Made by a program: the position numbers and the translations under genes
Assembly: GCA_034336665.1 (NCBI GenBank)
Contig: CM067592.1
Location: 39,249,889 to 39,313,888, forward strand
Origin: Luscinia megarhynchos
Lineage: Eukaryota; Chordata; Aves; Passeriformes; Turdidae
DNA: 64,000 nt
Direction: 5' to 3'
Part shown: piece after piece, positions 51,701 through 64,000 of the stretch
Position numbering within the stretch: position 1 is the stretch's first letter
Layout: every line of letters begins with the position of its first letter
The notes under the pieces: model-generated
Seen by the model: the letters and a program-made list of their open reading frames with translations, nothing else
Told to the model about the DNA's origin: nothing
Database searches by the model: none

Positions 51701-53438
51701 CTGTTAAATTCATAGCAACCACTCACTCCAGCAGCAATCTGAAACAGTCAGATCTGAAATCTAGTTTGGCTGTAAACCACCCCCTAAAACATCTAGCAGT
51801 TTCACAGAATATGGCCCACGCAGTGGAGATGCAGAAAGCAGAATATGGGCCATAGTATGTATAGCTCATTTTATTAGATTATCGAGGTTTGAGAACAGTA
51901 TTACAAACATCACATAAGGGAAACTTTATTTTGTGGTCTATTTTCTTCCACTGCTATAAAAATGTATTTTAAGAGGCAGAACAATATTGTGTATTGAGTT
52001 ATATAACTTCCACTTCATATGCATTCATCTTGTTCTGGACGATCTTGTTTTTCTTGTTCTCTTCATTGGTCAGCATAAGAGTTTACTTTAATTGGTTTGG
52101 GATTAAATCATACTTTTTCCAGGTATGCGCACTGAAAGTTACTGCCTACAAATTATTCTAGTGGTGTCCCAGACTGCCTCTTCCATCATTCAGGATATCC
52201 ACCTTTCTCAGGACTGGAACAGACACACCAGAATAATTATTTTGGTAGGTGGTGTTAGAATTTAAATAGCCAAAAGATCCTTTTCTGGAAAAGAATCTTC
52301 ATTCTCTTTTTGCTGAATTTAACTTATCAAATTTCATGCTGAGGCAAGGGTCAACGTCAAGCCTTTCCAACAATCAAACTAAGGGACTAAAGCATCTGCA
52401 AATTTATCAAAGACTGCCCTAGTCAGTAGCAGATCTAGGTCTAACAATTTGGAAGATATCAACAACTGACCCTAGAGGTGATTGACAAGTATTGTTCAAT
52501 TGATGATTCTTAGCCTGTAAAGAGAGAATTGATGTTGTAGGCCCATGATCTGGAACAGCACATAAGTAATCATTGTCTTAATTCTGCATTTCTCAAGAAG
52601 AAAGAATCTAAATATTCACCTGGTCATTTCTTGCATTATTTCTGTGCTGGACTGCTGGAATTTCACTCCTGAGCTGTCACTTTTAATTGGATTTTCAGGT
52701 CTTGGTGCGCAGAGGAAATTTATGAGACTCACGCTATGCATTCCATTGCTTATCAAATAAGTTAATATCAAGTACAGAGCTGACTTGGTACTTCTTGATA
52801 CTTTCTGTCCTGTGGTCTATCGTCTTCCAGCCACTGTATGGCAAAGCAGGTGGCTAAATGTCCCAAGTGTGTTCTATTCCAATTGATTTATTTTACTTGA
52901 GAAATGACATTTTAGAATGGAGTAATCCTACAGTCCACACCATATCACTGCCTCTATGTCTGCAACACAGTTACTCTTCAGAAGAGTTAACTGAAATTTA
53001 GGTATTATATATATTATATAATATATTTTGGCTATATTTTGGGATTCCTGTTACTGGTTTGACACTTGTTCAAACTTTGATTTTTGAGCTGTTCTATTTT
53101 TTCCTCTGGCTTTCTTTTCAGCTTGTTTCTCTACAACATTTCTTACATTACTGCTTTCTATTTTTACTGTAGTCTTATCTGTGTGATATTTATGGCTTTC
53201 ACAGTCATTTATCCTCCTGAAGACCTCTGGGGTTTTTTCCTAGCTCTTGCACCTGATTGGTTTCTGCTTGTTAAACGTGTATCACATAGAAAACTCTAAT
53301 TTCCCTCTTGTTCACAAGTGAATACCTTATGGTGAATACCATATCTTAATGACATAACTAGAACAAGGATTACTTCTACTGTACCACATACAGTTCCTGA
53401 AGGTCAAAAAATATTAAGGGATACAAAATACTGCTATT
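48711..53438. other. Non-genic DNA
   Basis: No gene or known repeat recognised. The open frames (up to 92 codons, minus 50720-50998) lack domains. A short TA-rich tract lies at about 52988-53030. Confidence 0.65.
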
Positions 53439-53877
53439 TGTGCTGTTTCCTTTTTCCCACCATAGAAATGAAACTCGAGATAATTTTAGAAAGGAGGTGA
53501 TATCAAAGGAGACCTTTATTTGGAGGCTTTCAGGAGCAGTTACAAGAAGATGTCCACAAAAGCCCATACCCCAGGGGTGAGTATAGTTTATGGGTTTCAG
53601 GAAATTAGCAAAATTGATAAAAAGCACCAGTTAGGGGGACAAGTGGTGGTGAAATTCCCCCCAGGTCAAGCCCCTTCTCTGGAGCCCCCCTTCAGCACCA
53701 GTTGTGCTTTGTCCCTGAGGAGGTATCTCCAAGAGTTGTTCTGGACCTTGGCTCCTGGATAACCAAGATAACACCGGGGCCTTGTACCCCCTGTGGCTTG
53801 GGGCTCTGGAATTTGTTCTGCATTTCTGCCTGGGGAAAGGCCATGGAAAAGTACCGAGAAAACTAGTCACTAATACA
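53439..53877 (-). mobile_element. Possible solo LTR of a different retrovirus family
   Basis: A GC-rich island of about 440 bp in AT-rich DNA. Read on the minus strand it begins TGTATTAGTGACTAG and ends GGAAACAGCACA (TG...CA). It carries a TATA-like CCATAAACTATA and AATAAAGG (plus positions 53513-53520), about 80 bp before the end. This spacing fits U3-R-U5 of a retroviral LTR. There is no similarity to the two ERVL-like LTRs above. I could not find a clear target duplication, and the family is not identified. It could instead be another GC-rich repeat. The open frames 53520-53762 (plus) and 53631-53870 (minus) are within it and are not genes. Confidence 0.45.
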
Positions 53878-55213
53878 ACAGACTACAAATTTATGTGTGA
53901 CAAATACAGAGAACATAAAAAAGAAAAGCAGGCAAAACCTAAATGGCTTCAGACTCAGATGGCCTGTGAATTCAAATGCCTCATCTCCCTTAAGGTACTT
54001 TCCCCTCTGCTCTTCAGGGCTGTCGAATATTGCCTTTTGAGAGCTGTGGTTCTAGAACATACAAAACAGGATACCTGGACTCTGAAATGCATTGCTTAGA
54101 ACACCACGGAGGGAGACAAGCCAGCAATGATTTTGAAGAGAGAAAAATAATTATTTGATATATGATATTAATATAAAAAGCTGTTTCAAATCAATTTCTG
54201 AATTTGCTTCTTAAGTTTGCAACATACTACTCAGGACATACTATGTTTTAACTAGTAAAAGTCACTCAGCAGGATTCTCCTGTACTAATGGGCCTCCAGT
54301 CTGCAGCATCACGGCACAGAAAATTACTTAGAGTATAACAAGACAAACTGTTGACAAATCAACTTGGTTTTGTTGTGTTCTGTTGTAAGTCCAACATGGC
54401 ATTTTTTTCTTAGGTATGTCAAGAAGAAGGATGGATAATTTAAGACCCATATGTCCTTGCAGGAAGGAACCCACAGTTAGGTACTTGTAGCTGATTTAGT
54501 CTCCAAAAACCAGATTCTAAATATGGGTTTGTGGAGTATATTCTTTGACTTAGAAATTGAATTAGTTGATTTTGATGTTAAAAGTGTGTGTCCTTCCTTT
54601 ATGATCATAATGTGATGGTTAGTTGAACAACACAGTAATAACAACATTATTCCTTCCTATTGGCAGAACAGGTTGAGAGCATGCAAGATAAAACAAAAAT
54701 TTAATTTATAAATATAAATTACCCCTTATAGTATAATAAAACTCATAGTTAACATTTTTAATTATTCTAGCATGCAAATTCTTTTTTCGTATATATTTCT
54801 GTTGTCTTTCCTTGCCCCTAACAAAAAAGGACAGGTAGAAGGTAAATAACAAGGAAGACAGTACAGTTGTTTGCACTTAGTTGAGACATAAATATTCAAA
54901 ACATCACACAGAAAGGAAATCTGAACAGTTATTAAACAGTCCTAATTTAACATTTTGTAAGATAAAATCTTTGTAATTACATCTAAAGTTATTCAGACAG
55001 GTTTGACTCCTTCTGGGGTTTAGTAGATCTTGTGTTATTTCATTTATTAATAATTACGCAGCAAATAATTTTTTCTCTATCACCATTCTCTCTCACTTAA
55101 ATATTGCTGTGTGCAGTATAAGTAAAGCCACTCTTAAATAGTTTTAAAGTTTGCGACATATTATCCTTTTAAACTTAGGCTGACCAATAACATCCTTCAT
55201 TCCTACCTCAGGG

Positions 55214-55254
55214 CAAAACAAACAAACAAACAAAGAAACAAACAAGAAAAAAAA
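55214..55254. repeat. CAAA microsatellite
   Basis: A run of AAAC/CAAA tetranucleotides with one G interruption, followed by an A-run. Confidence 0.85.
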
Positions 55255-55377
55255 CCCTTCGGAACTATATAGCATATTTCCCTCATTTTTACACGGTCCT
55301 TAAATCCGTTTTTATTAAAATCAATCAGAATTGTGTTGTTTTAAGATTGCATGCTTCTAAAAAATATAATAATCTAC

Positions 55378-55490
55378 CAAAAAAACCCCACACCAAAAAA
55401 AAAAAGGAAAAAAGCCCACAAAACTAAAACCAGAACAACCCAAAAAACCCAAACCAAGCAAACAAAAAGAAAAAAAAAACCAAGAAAAAA
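55378..55490. repeat. A-rich low-complexity tract
   Basis: About 110 bp composed almost entirely of A and C with short A-runs, similar in composition to the tract at 27570-27680. Low complexity, no periodic unit that I can define. Confidence 0.8.
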
Positions 55491-56762
55491 GATATTGTTC
55501 CTACTACTTCAATTCTTCAAAAATTACTAAAATAGATATCTGTTAAATGTTTTTAAATGTTTAAATAAGTGTTCAGATACATATGTGTATATAATAAAAT
55601 ATTATTTTAAAAGTTATTAGACCTTAGTTATTATAAAGTCCTGTAACATTTTTTTGTGACCTTTAAATCCACTGTTAGGTGATTATCAATAACCCAGGAT
55701 CTGAATTTCAGTATAACAAATGGAAGATGAAAGAATGAATATTTTGAAAAGATGGTTCAGAAAAGACAAAGAAGAAAGGGAGGTGGAATTTTCTCTGTCA
55801 GTCTGCTGATCACACTGAAATAAGTTTTATGTAACACACATACAGTTCCATTTGAAGTATAAAGTGCATAGCAATAAGCTCAAGTCTAAATCTTTATGTG
55901 TCTAAGCTACACAGGTTTGGAATAGTTTTCATAACAAATTGCACTGGTAAAAGGTTCCCTGTAACTAGGCTTAAGTGTTTTAGTTTTCTGGCTTCTTCAA
56001 AAATAATCATTAAAAGTATTCTCTCGGATAACTCATTATTAGGAAAAATACATGTATAATTTACACATGAATTTGAAATCCTGAAGAAGCTGCACAAGGC
56101 AAGTACCATGCCTGGTACTGCCACCTGGTACCCTTACTTGTGCTATCACTTCCAGTATTATCTTATTGAAACTAGTTTGCTGGAGTATATGATACTGAGT
56201 CTTGCCAAAACAAAGAAAAGAAAGTTGCTGCTGTAGACCATAATAACAGGCATCACAGACAAGCTATACTTAACCTACACCAAAGGCTGTATTTAATGAT
56301 AGGAATCAAAGAAAACAGTGGGTAGTGAGCAGTTTGCTACTTCCACATAATATAGGGGAAGAAGATATTCTTTAAATGCATAAGTAAAAGATTATTTTCA
56401 GGAAGAATTTCAGCAGAATGCTAAAGGATATGCTTTAATACACTTGTCAAGAATGATTTCTTTTTCACAAACTTTTTAATTTGTTAAGAGAATAGTTCTA
56501 GAGGAAACATGATTTTGAAAATGAAATCCCAGTACCAATCCAAAAACTAGTTTCAGATGTTGATTACTGTTAAAGACAGAATTAAATTGAATTATAACTG
56601 TCACTATATCTAGATGGTGGTTATGTTCAACATAATGGATTAGTATGCTGATCTGTAATTTCGCAAAAAAATTACTCTCTAGATTTCATTATGCTGTGAG
56701 GTGGCCCAAGAGGCCACAGCAACCTCTTGCACCCTCAAATGGATGCAGGCTGCTCTGAACCT

Positions 56763-56870
56763 GAGCTCTGCACCTCTGGTCTAGGTAGAGGTGTCTTGTC
56801 CACAGCAGAGGGGTCAGAACAAATTTATCTTCAAGGGTCCCTCCAACCCAGGCCATTCTATTATTCTGTC
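56763..56870 (+). mobile_element. CR1 LINE 3' end
   Basis: GAGGTGTCTTGTCCACAGCA then GGGGTCAGAACAAATTTATC, CTTCAAGGGTCCCTCCAACC and CATTCTATTATTCTGTC match the 3' UTR and terminal octamers of avian CR1. The sequence just upstream (56690-56762) is GC-rich and may be more of the same element. Confidence 0.82.
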
Positions 56871-59800
56871 ATGGTCAGCAGAAATTCCATTGGCCTAGGA
56901 GGCTGAACTACGATTTGAAAAGGCATGACAGTACAAAAGAAGGTATCTCTTGCATCTATTTTTATTTTCAAGGTGTTTAGGGAATAAAGTTTTTCTTTAA
57001 GAAAGACAAATTATTTCTTTCAGACTGGAGATTAAGTAATTGATAGACATTTGAAACTGTTGGCCAAATAGTTGTTTGAGTGGTCAAACAAGTGAAATAC
57101 CTAAATGATTTTTTCCAAAAAACATTGTAAAGTAAGATAGAAAGCAACACTATACATTTCTGCTAATTAGTAGGATGATTTTTGAATGTGGGTGCAGTTC
57201 TGTTAGCACTTCCTTTTCCCAACCTGCAAAAGAAAACAGAGCTGGTAAAGCCAAATCAGCCACTTCAAAACTCATTAAGAGAGATTTTAGATGAATAGCT
57301 GTAACTATTGGTTTGTGATGTAGAGAACATATTGTTGTTCTGAGGTGATATTTAGAAAAAATCATGTCCAAATTTTGGAAAGGAGGACAGGGTCAAGCAC
57401 ACTATATTACAAAACATGGAAAGTCTTATTAATTTCTTGAAGTTAATTAAAAAATACACAAATAAATGTAAATTAATTTTTACAGTAGGATACTGGACCT
57501 GGAGTCTATAAAACTTTTCAACACAAATCAGATTCAGCTATATTTATATTCAGCTTAAAGTAATGAAAAATTGTCCTCAGATATTAGTCAGATATAATAA
57601 TCTGTGTCACAAAAGTCTGTAAATTGTTGCAAAGTAGGAGAAATACACTGATAGCTTAGTACTTTTGCTAACTTTTCCTGGTAAGGAGTTAATTTTTAAT
57701 TTGTTTCTTTATTTAGAAAAAACAGTTATTGGTGCTAACTAATTTAAAAAGAAATATTTTTTTTATTTCTACAAGCTCCATAAATATATCATATACCATA
57801 TATGATATCTAAAATATTTATTAGCTACAGCAAACAACAAAATGTATGATTTTAAAGAGGTATCTAAAAATATTTTTAGGGAATGGTCCTTCAGTGCATG
57901 TATTACAAATACATAATTCATTCAAATTTTGAAAAATAAACCAACTTATATTTTAGCCCTGATTTTGGTAGACCAAATAGAAAAGAGGAATGCTTTTTTT
58001 TTCTTTTGAATAATCTTATAAGTACTTATGTCATCAGTTGTTCATCATCTCTTAATTTGATGATGTGTTTCACAGTAACCCGGCTATAATAATCTTCGAG
58101 TCATGTCAAAAAAGGCAGTACCTTAATTCTAAATTTGGACAGGATATGGAAAAAGTAACCAGTCAAATGCTCTGCCTAGATGACAATGCTGAAATTTTAG
58201 TAAATTTCTTTGCATCATTCAAAGGCCAGAAATGCTGACAGCATGAAATGAAAAATTTGTCTGAATTTAAATAACCCCTGAACCTACAGAATCCTATCAG
58301 ACTCTTTCAATTAATGTAATATCTGAGAAACCACTGTCTTGTAGAAGCTCAGGTCATTTCTACAACATTGCCTTGTGCCCCTGCAATAAAAAAACCTTTT
58401 CTTCCCAGCAGATTTTTCAGATTTTCTGATTTGGCTACTAAATGGGAAAAACCTCCAAAATGATTCAGATTACAGCAAATAGATTGACTGTGTCCCATGA
58501 AAACTAAAATGTCTACATGTTTTCACTTTTTCACCTTAGCATTTACTCCTATTAACCTTTTCACATATAAGAAAACACTTTTTAAAGAAACGTGTATGCT
58601 AATTACCCATTCCGAAAAAATGTATTTCATGTTATATAGATACACACCTACTGTAGTACTTATGACTCAAAAAATTATTTTAAAATATAAAAACTAATGA
58701 CATGACTAAGCATTTAGACTAGATAGATTTAAAAACAAAAAAAAATACACTCGGGTAAGTGCATGGATGTTTTAGCATTAAATCTGTTCATAATTTTGGT
58801 AAATGCAAAAGAATACTCACAAAAGAGTTTAAACTATCAATATATAATACTGAAGTATGTTTTTCCTACGAGAATGTAATAACAATAAATATTAGAGTTA
58901 CATTATTTTTTCTGCAAGTCACAGTGTAACTGATTCATCACTTTGAGTTAGTGATTCAGTGACTAATAAATTCTTTGAAATTCTTCTGTATGCTGCTTAC
59001 ATTTTAGATCCATACTTTCCATATATAGAAAAACTATTTTAACGTTCATTGAAATAAATGTTACTGGAAAATAAATGCAAAAAAATGGAGGACTAATTTG
59101 CAGAATTAGCAAATTAACATCCCATCTGTGTTTAGTGTAGAAATAAGAAATTTAGCAGAGAGAAATTGAAATACACTTTGTGTACAAAGATTCAGAATTT
59201 AGAGTTTAAGGCTGGTGCATGAGAGTGAGTAATTCTCTGGATTTGGGAATAACATTCATTTTCTACCATGAAATATTTGTTTTCACATTGTGACAGCCAT
59301 GTTACAAGGTAAAGGCAGAATGGGTATTAAATGTAGTCCAAGGCTTTCAAAGATTTTGTAAATATTCAATTTTTTGTCAATAGAAGAGGATAATTACTCT
59401 TGCCTGCTTTTAAAATAACAATTCATTCGATTTAGGTTTTTCAAAACTATTGAGAAGGCAAATAAACATGAAAAATCAAAACAAAATGAGAGATTTTTTT
59501 TTTTCTTTTCATGTTTAATTTCTTTCCAATAATTTTCTTCATTTGATCCAAATGGGTGTACTTATTTTCTGTGTCTGCTTGAGATCTCTCTCATTCAGTT
59601 GTCCCTGTGATGAACAAGGCATGGTGAACTAGAGAAACAGATACACCTTGTAAATAGTAAATTATTGCATGCATTCTGTTATAAGATGATAGTTCAGTAC
59701 ATATCTATTTGGAACACAAAATGCATTATTTTTTGAAAACTTTCTCCATCATTGCACTTTATTTTAAAATCTGGAAGGAGATACATATTGATCTGAATGG

Positions 59801-61562
59801 CCCAAGTAGAATGCTTGAAAAAACAAGATGGCATTCTACATAAGCTTTTAGTGAATAAATGATACAGAGGAAGGTGAACCTTAAAAGTTCCTGGGTTTTA
59901 AGCAGTATCAAATCTGTGTTTTATTAATTGCTTATGATAAATAGCCCTTTTCCCTTCTTCCTCACAGTTTCCCAGAGACATGCCTTTAGCCTGCACAGTG
60001 CAACATGCACTCTCTGAAGAAAACAGACAGAAACAAAGAGAAGGGTCTTGACAGCAAATGGAAGCCAGGCTGTTCACATCCTCAAACTAAAAAAGCAAAT
60101 GAACTTCCAGTTTTTTAGGAAATTTTAGGATTTTTTTAGAAAAGAGAAGCTTAAAGGTTTAGTTCTGTGGTACTGATGATGTTAAACGGTTTGTTTTTCT
60201 CAGGTCAATAGCAATTTCATTAATTAGCACAGCAGCCAATCTGCAGAAGCCAGTGACACTGACTGGCCATAAAATACCAGTGCAGGCATGTTCATAGTAT
60301 CCTTCCAAACTCAGAGACAAACACCATTCAGACAATAGCTTCTGGGTCATTCTTGGTGTAGCTGCAGAAGGTGACACATCCTGTTAAATAAAATGATACT
60401 TAACTTTAGCTGGATACAGACATAGATGAAAGTTAGCATATTTCTGACATATATAGCTGGAACATTTTCCATGGATTATAGGGAGAAGATGATGGGATGG
60501 GCAAAAGGAGAGATTGAGGAAAGATGGAAAGAAGCAGAACAGGACACACTATCTCTTCAGTCATTCTTTGTCATTTTCTCTTTTTATTAAATTGTCCAGT
60601 CTTCCTTTGATCCTATAAAAACTCCCAGTCCTTCTAGAATAGGATTTTCTCTTGTTTGCTGCTCATTTATTTTATTCAGCTTCTGCTCCTTTATCATATT
60701 TCTCATTACTTGTTACGCAGAACTACCTACACTACAGCTGTGTTCACACAGTTCAACATAGTGCCTGCTCTCACGAAAGTGTCTTTCCCTCTGACCACTT
60801 CTCCAATTTGCCAAAGCCATTTTCAATTATAATGTTGCCCTCCAATGGCCTTGCACCTTCTTCATATTAGTAACTTTTGTAAATCTGTTAAACATAGCTC
60901 TGTCTTGTGTTCTGTTTCATTAGTTGAAAACCATGAGTATATACGGACATTTGAGCCACAAAGGTTGCACCCACCATAACAGTTCTTTAATCTAGACCCA
61001 TCTTTTACAGCTTTCTTATAAGAATGCCATCTTAAAAGCATATTAAATATCTGCTGCTTTTCTTCTTTCTTCACAAATACTTTGCATGCTTATCTCCAAG
61101 GATGCTGCCTTGGGAAGAAATTAAACTGATTTGATAGATTTTGCTTATAACATATGCATGCTAGCTAGTTACTTGTGATCTCTTTGTACAAGCTTATAAA
61201 CAGTTTCACTATCAGTTCAGGAACATGTTTACCCTTTCCTAGCTTCAGTGATAAAAGAGATAAGTTATGAAATGTGTTTTGAAGTGAAAAGTACACTGAT
61301 TTGGGATCATGCTGTTATAAGATTTTATTTTCAATTGTCTTTTCTAAGGCTTGCACTTGCCTCGGCCAAAAGTACACTGGGCAACATCTGTGCTGAAGGA
61401 AGACTTCCTTTAATTCATTAGGTCTCTTTGTATTGTAAGACCTTGACCACTTTTAATAAATTCAGTCTGAAATCATAAAAACTTGGAGACAGACAATAAA
61501 CTTGAGCAAATACAAAACTGTCTTCAACCCAGAAAGTGCTAACACTTTCCTCCCTTTATGAT
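56871..61562. other. Non-genic DNA
   Basis: AT-rich, no gene or repeat family recognised. Open frames are at most about 73 codons with no domain. A small perfect inverted repeat is listed separately. Confidence 0.65.
57786..57808. repeat. 10-bp inverted repeat
   Basis: ATATCATATA (57786-57795) and TATATGATAT (57799-57808) are exact reverse complements around CCA. It is AT-only except for one C/G pair per arm, so chance is likely. Confidence 0.75.
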
Positions 61563-61905
61563 CACAGAATCATAGAATGGTTTGGGCTGGAAGGACCTCA
61601 AGGTCATCTAGTTCCAACTCCTCTGCCGTGCAGAAGGACACCTTCCAGTAGACCAGGCTGTTCAAATCTCCATCCAACTTGGCCCTGAACACTTCCAGGG
61701 ATGGGCCACTCACAACTTCTCTGTGAAACCTGTTCCAGTGTCTCACCACCTGCACTGCAAGGATTGTTTCCCTCATGTCTAACCTGAATGTACACTTCTA
61801 CAGTTTGAACCCAAGCCCCCTTGTCCTGTCAATGCATACTCTTGCACATAGCCTCTCTCCATCTTTCTTGTAGACTCCCTTTGGATATTGGAAGGTCACA
61901 GTTCT
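61563..61905 (-). mobile_element. CR1 LINE 3' end, best-preserved copy in the window
   Basis: The plus strand starts CACAGAATCATAGAATGGTT then TGGGCTGGAAGGACCTCAAG, a near-consensus CR1 3' terminus in reverse. On the minus strand an open frame (61776-61570) reads VVRHWNRFHREVVSGPSLEV, the CR1 ORF2 C-terminus. The match continues to TTTCTTGTAGACTCCCTTTG and fades by about 61905. Higher identity to the expected consensus suggests it is younger than the other pieces. It is strongly 5'-truncated and cannot transpose. Confidence 0.93.
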
Positions 61906-64000
61906 CATGACACAATGAAGGTTGCCAAGTTTCAGGGAACTGCTAATTGAAAGAAACAAAACAAAGCAAAAATAAAACCAAAAACAAAAAGCAAAAAAAG
62001 GCTTCTTATTTAACTGACATAAAACTGTTTAAGATTAATGAAAGGTAGATACTGCTGGCTGTAATTGCATTGCACCAAATTAGAACACAAATTTCAAATA
62101 TTTTGAAAATAAAAAAAAATTCAAAAAACAACTACAAAATACATTTAGGAATGCAAAAAAATGGAAAATAATTTTAAATTAATGGTGATAGTCTAGAAAA
62201 GAAAACAATCAAAGCATCAATGCAATAAAGTTCAGTAAAGACAGATATGATTGTCATAGGCATAAGAATTATAGCTAAAATAAAGAAATGATCAGGTAGA
62301 ACCTCAGGGACAACAATTTTGCCTCAATTTTGATTTTATAGCACATGAAGTACTGCATTAAAATTTTATTCACCACAAAGACAAAAAAATATGAGCTCAC
62401 AGGAGAATAACTCAGATTTAATTCCATGGCACTGTTCTTAATAGGCTATAGGATTGATAGAGAAGACATGCTATATCTCATTAAAATTTCGCAATATTTA
62501 TTGACTGTGGTAAAAAATTTACCCCTACACATAGTAAAAGCTGTGACAGTTCAAGCATGCTCTTCAGAATAGTTAAAGACTAAGAAAGCATGTGGTACAC
62601 ATTCCCTTATTCTATTCTCCAGATCTTTCTTTACCTCCTGATCATTGCTCTAACTTTACTTGGGATTACCATTATTGTTTTGCTAAACCAGTAAACCTAA
62701 ATCTAAAAAAAAAAAAAAAAAAAAGAAAAACCAAACTGTAGAACTAAGCTGTTTTATATCTGAACAATATAAGATAGAATGATGCATCATAGTTTTTGTT
62801 TTCAAAATATATTCTATGTCAGGTTTTTGAAAAACATCCCTTTTTTCCTTACAGGAGTTTCTCATGACATTGTAAATATTGAGTTCAGGTTTTTATTTTT
62901 TTTCACATACTGGCCTTATTATTACAAAAAAATTAATTACAAGTATGAAAAATACAAATGAATATTTTTAAGATAAAAATAGACTGGAAGAAAGAAATAT
63001 TTGGAGGACAATTTATTTTCTCCTTGCTCTAAAATTTTATGTGACTAAGCAGATAGAAATCAATTTTCTGAAAATGTTACAGTAGCTAATGAAAAGAGAT
63101 GCAAAATATTGTACTTGTACTTTTTTTTCATCTGAGAATTGATATGCACCATTTGACAGGTGTTGGTAGCTGTTAAGCTAATAAGAGCATTAGAGAAATA
63201 TCTCTCCCAGTAGAATCAAGTACTGCAAAGAAATCCATATTAAGATATTTGGTTGGTGTAAAGTCTTAGCATTTTTTTTCTGAATTTAAAATAAACCAAA
63301 CAACAAATCACAACCTAAATACATTTCTAATTCCTTTTGCACTGAAAATGCCAAAGCAAAATTGACATTTTGACTTTTTCTTCAGAAAGTAGACAGTTTT
63401 GATGGAGTGTTTTTTCAGACAAGCAGCATGATGAATTCTATACACATTCATGAATAGCTCTAACTGACAAAGCCTGGTTTTATTTTCCCATTAAAAAAAA
63501 AGAAAAATAGAAAAAAACACCCATCTTGACTTGTGTTTGAGATTTCTGCTAGTGCTTATTTAAAGGCTTTTGCTTTTTCCATCAGTATGTGAATTACCTA
63601 GTTTTGCAGATTAATATTATATATATGCATATTAAAGAGCATAATGTGTCACAATGTGAGTATCCACTGCAGTTCACTGTGTCTGATTGCTAATGTCCTC
63701 CCATTTGTGAGAAGTTAAAGAATGTGATTAAAAAATAATAAGCAAGCACATCAATAAAGCACATCAAGAATATAACGGATCAATGACAAAATGACAGCAA
63801 AGTTATAATTCAGAGCATTCTTTCCATCCCAATATTTGAAAAACAATAAAGGAAAAAGATTTATTATTTCCCATCGGGGGAACTAAAAAGTGCAAAATTT
63901 TAAAGGAATATCAACAAGAGTACTGTGAGGAATGGGTCCTAGCTACTGGATCAGCCAAAAATGTACGTTGTGACAATTAGTTTGAACTGGGTTTGCTGAA
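61906..64000. other. Non-genic DNA
   Basis: AT-rich with several A-runs, the longest 20 A at 62705-62724. No gene or repeat family recognised up to the window end. Confidence 0.65.

Larger units (their letters stand above)
53878..56762. other. Non-genic DNA
   Basis: No gene recognised. The open frame 53782-54099 (105 codons) straddles the end of the LTR-like block and has a lysine-rich middle but no domain. Two A-rich repeats are listed separately. Confidence 0.6.

Noticed and set aside
1..64000. CRISPR array, tRNA, rRNA, bacterial operon or prophage
   Set aside because: No regularly spaced repeat with unique spacers, no tRNA-like or rRNA sequence seen, and the composition and repeats are those of a vertebrate. 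The only regular array (45403-46016) is contiguous without spacers.

Overview
The window reads as a gene-poor, AT-rich stretch of a bird nuclear genome. The organism call rests on repeats. There are several 3' ends of CR1 LINEs, with the avian terminal octamer repeats of the ATTCTATG / ATTCTGTG type in both orientations. There are also LTRs resembling an ERVL-like family I associate with songbirds. Bird is secure; passerine is only a lean. I found no intact host gene, no tRNA or rRNA gene, no CRISPR array and no convincing exon. The short open frames scattered through the window look like chance or repeat-derived frames.

Layout: 1-2943 is unremarkable AT-rich DNA. At 2944-3600 lies a short ERVL-like solo LTR, followed by two CR1 3' ends facing each other (3916-4081 plus, 4122-4208 minus). 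A 100-N assembly gap sits at 6703-6802. From 6803 to about 36.8 kb the DNA is non-genic, with one old CR1 piece (13913-14015), simple repeats, a 37-bp A-rich tandem repeat and a C6-T40 homopolymer run (27743-27788). At 44976-46858 a CR1 is split by a 1.6-kb LTR, and that LTR carries an internal minisatellite of about 16 units of 38-40 bp. Further CR1 pieces lie at 48468-48710, 56763-56870 and 61563-61905. A second LTR-like block, of another family and on the minus strand, lies at 53439-53877.

The most interesting object is at 36795-39507. A CR1 copy is interrupted by about 2.2 kb of a 5'-truncated, frameshifted R2-type non-LTR retrotransposon. The R2 piece holds the reverse transcriptase core (AKAFD, GVKQGDP, FADD), a damaged zinc knuckle, the PD...D restriction-like endonuclease core, a C-terminus ending at 39020 and a 3' UTR. 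R2 elements normally insert at one site in 28S rDNA, so a copy inside a CR1 is an off-target insertion. The junction keeps a short resemblance to the 28S target (GTAG/TAGC) and a diverged duplication of about 8-10 bp.

Nothing here forms an operon or pathway. The biology of the window is nested transposition: R2 into CR1, LTR into CR1, and minisatellite growth inside an LTR.
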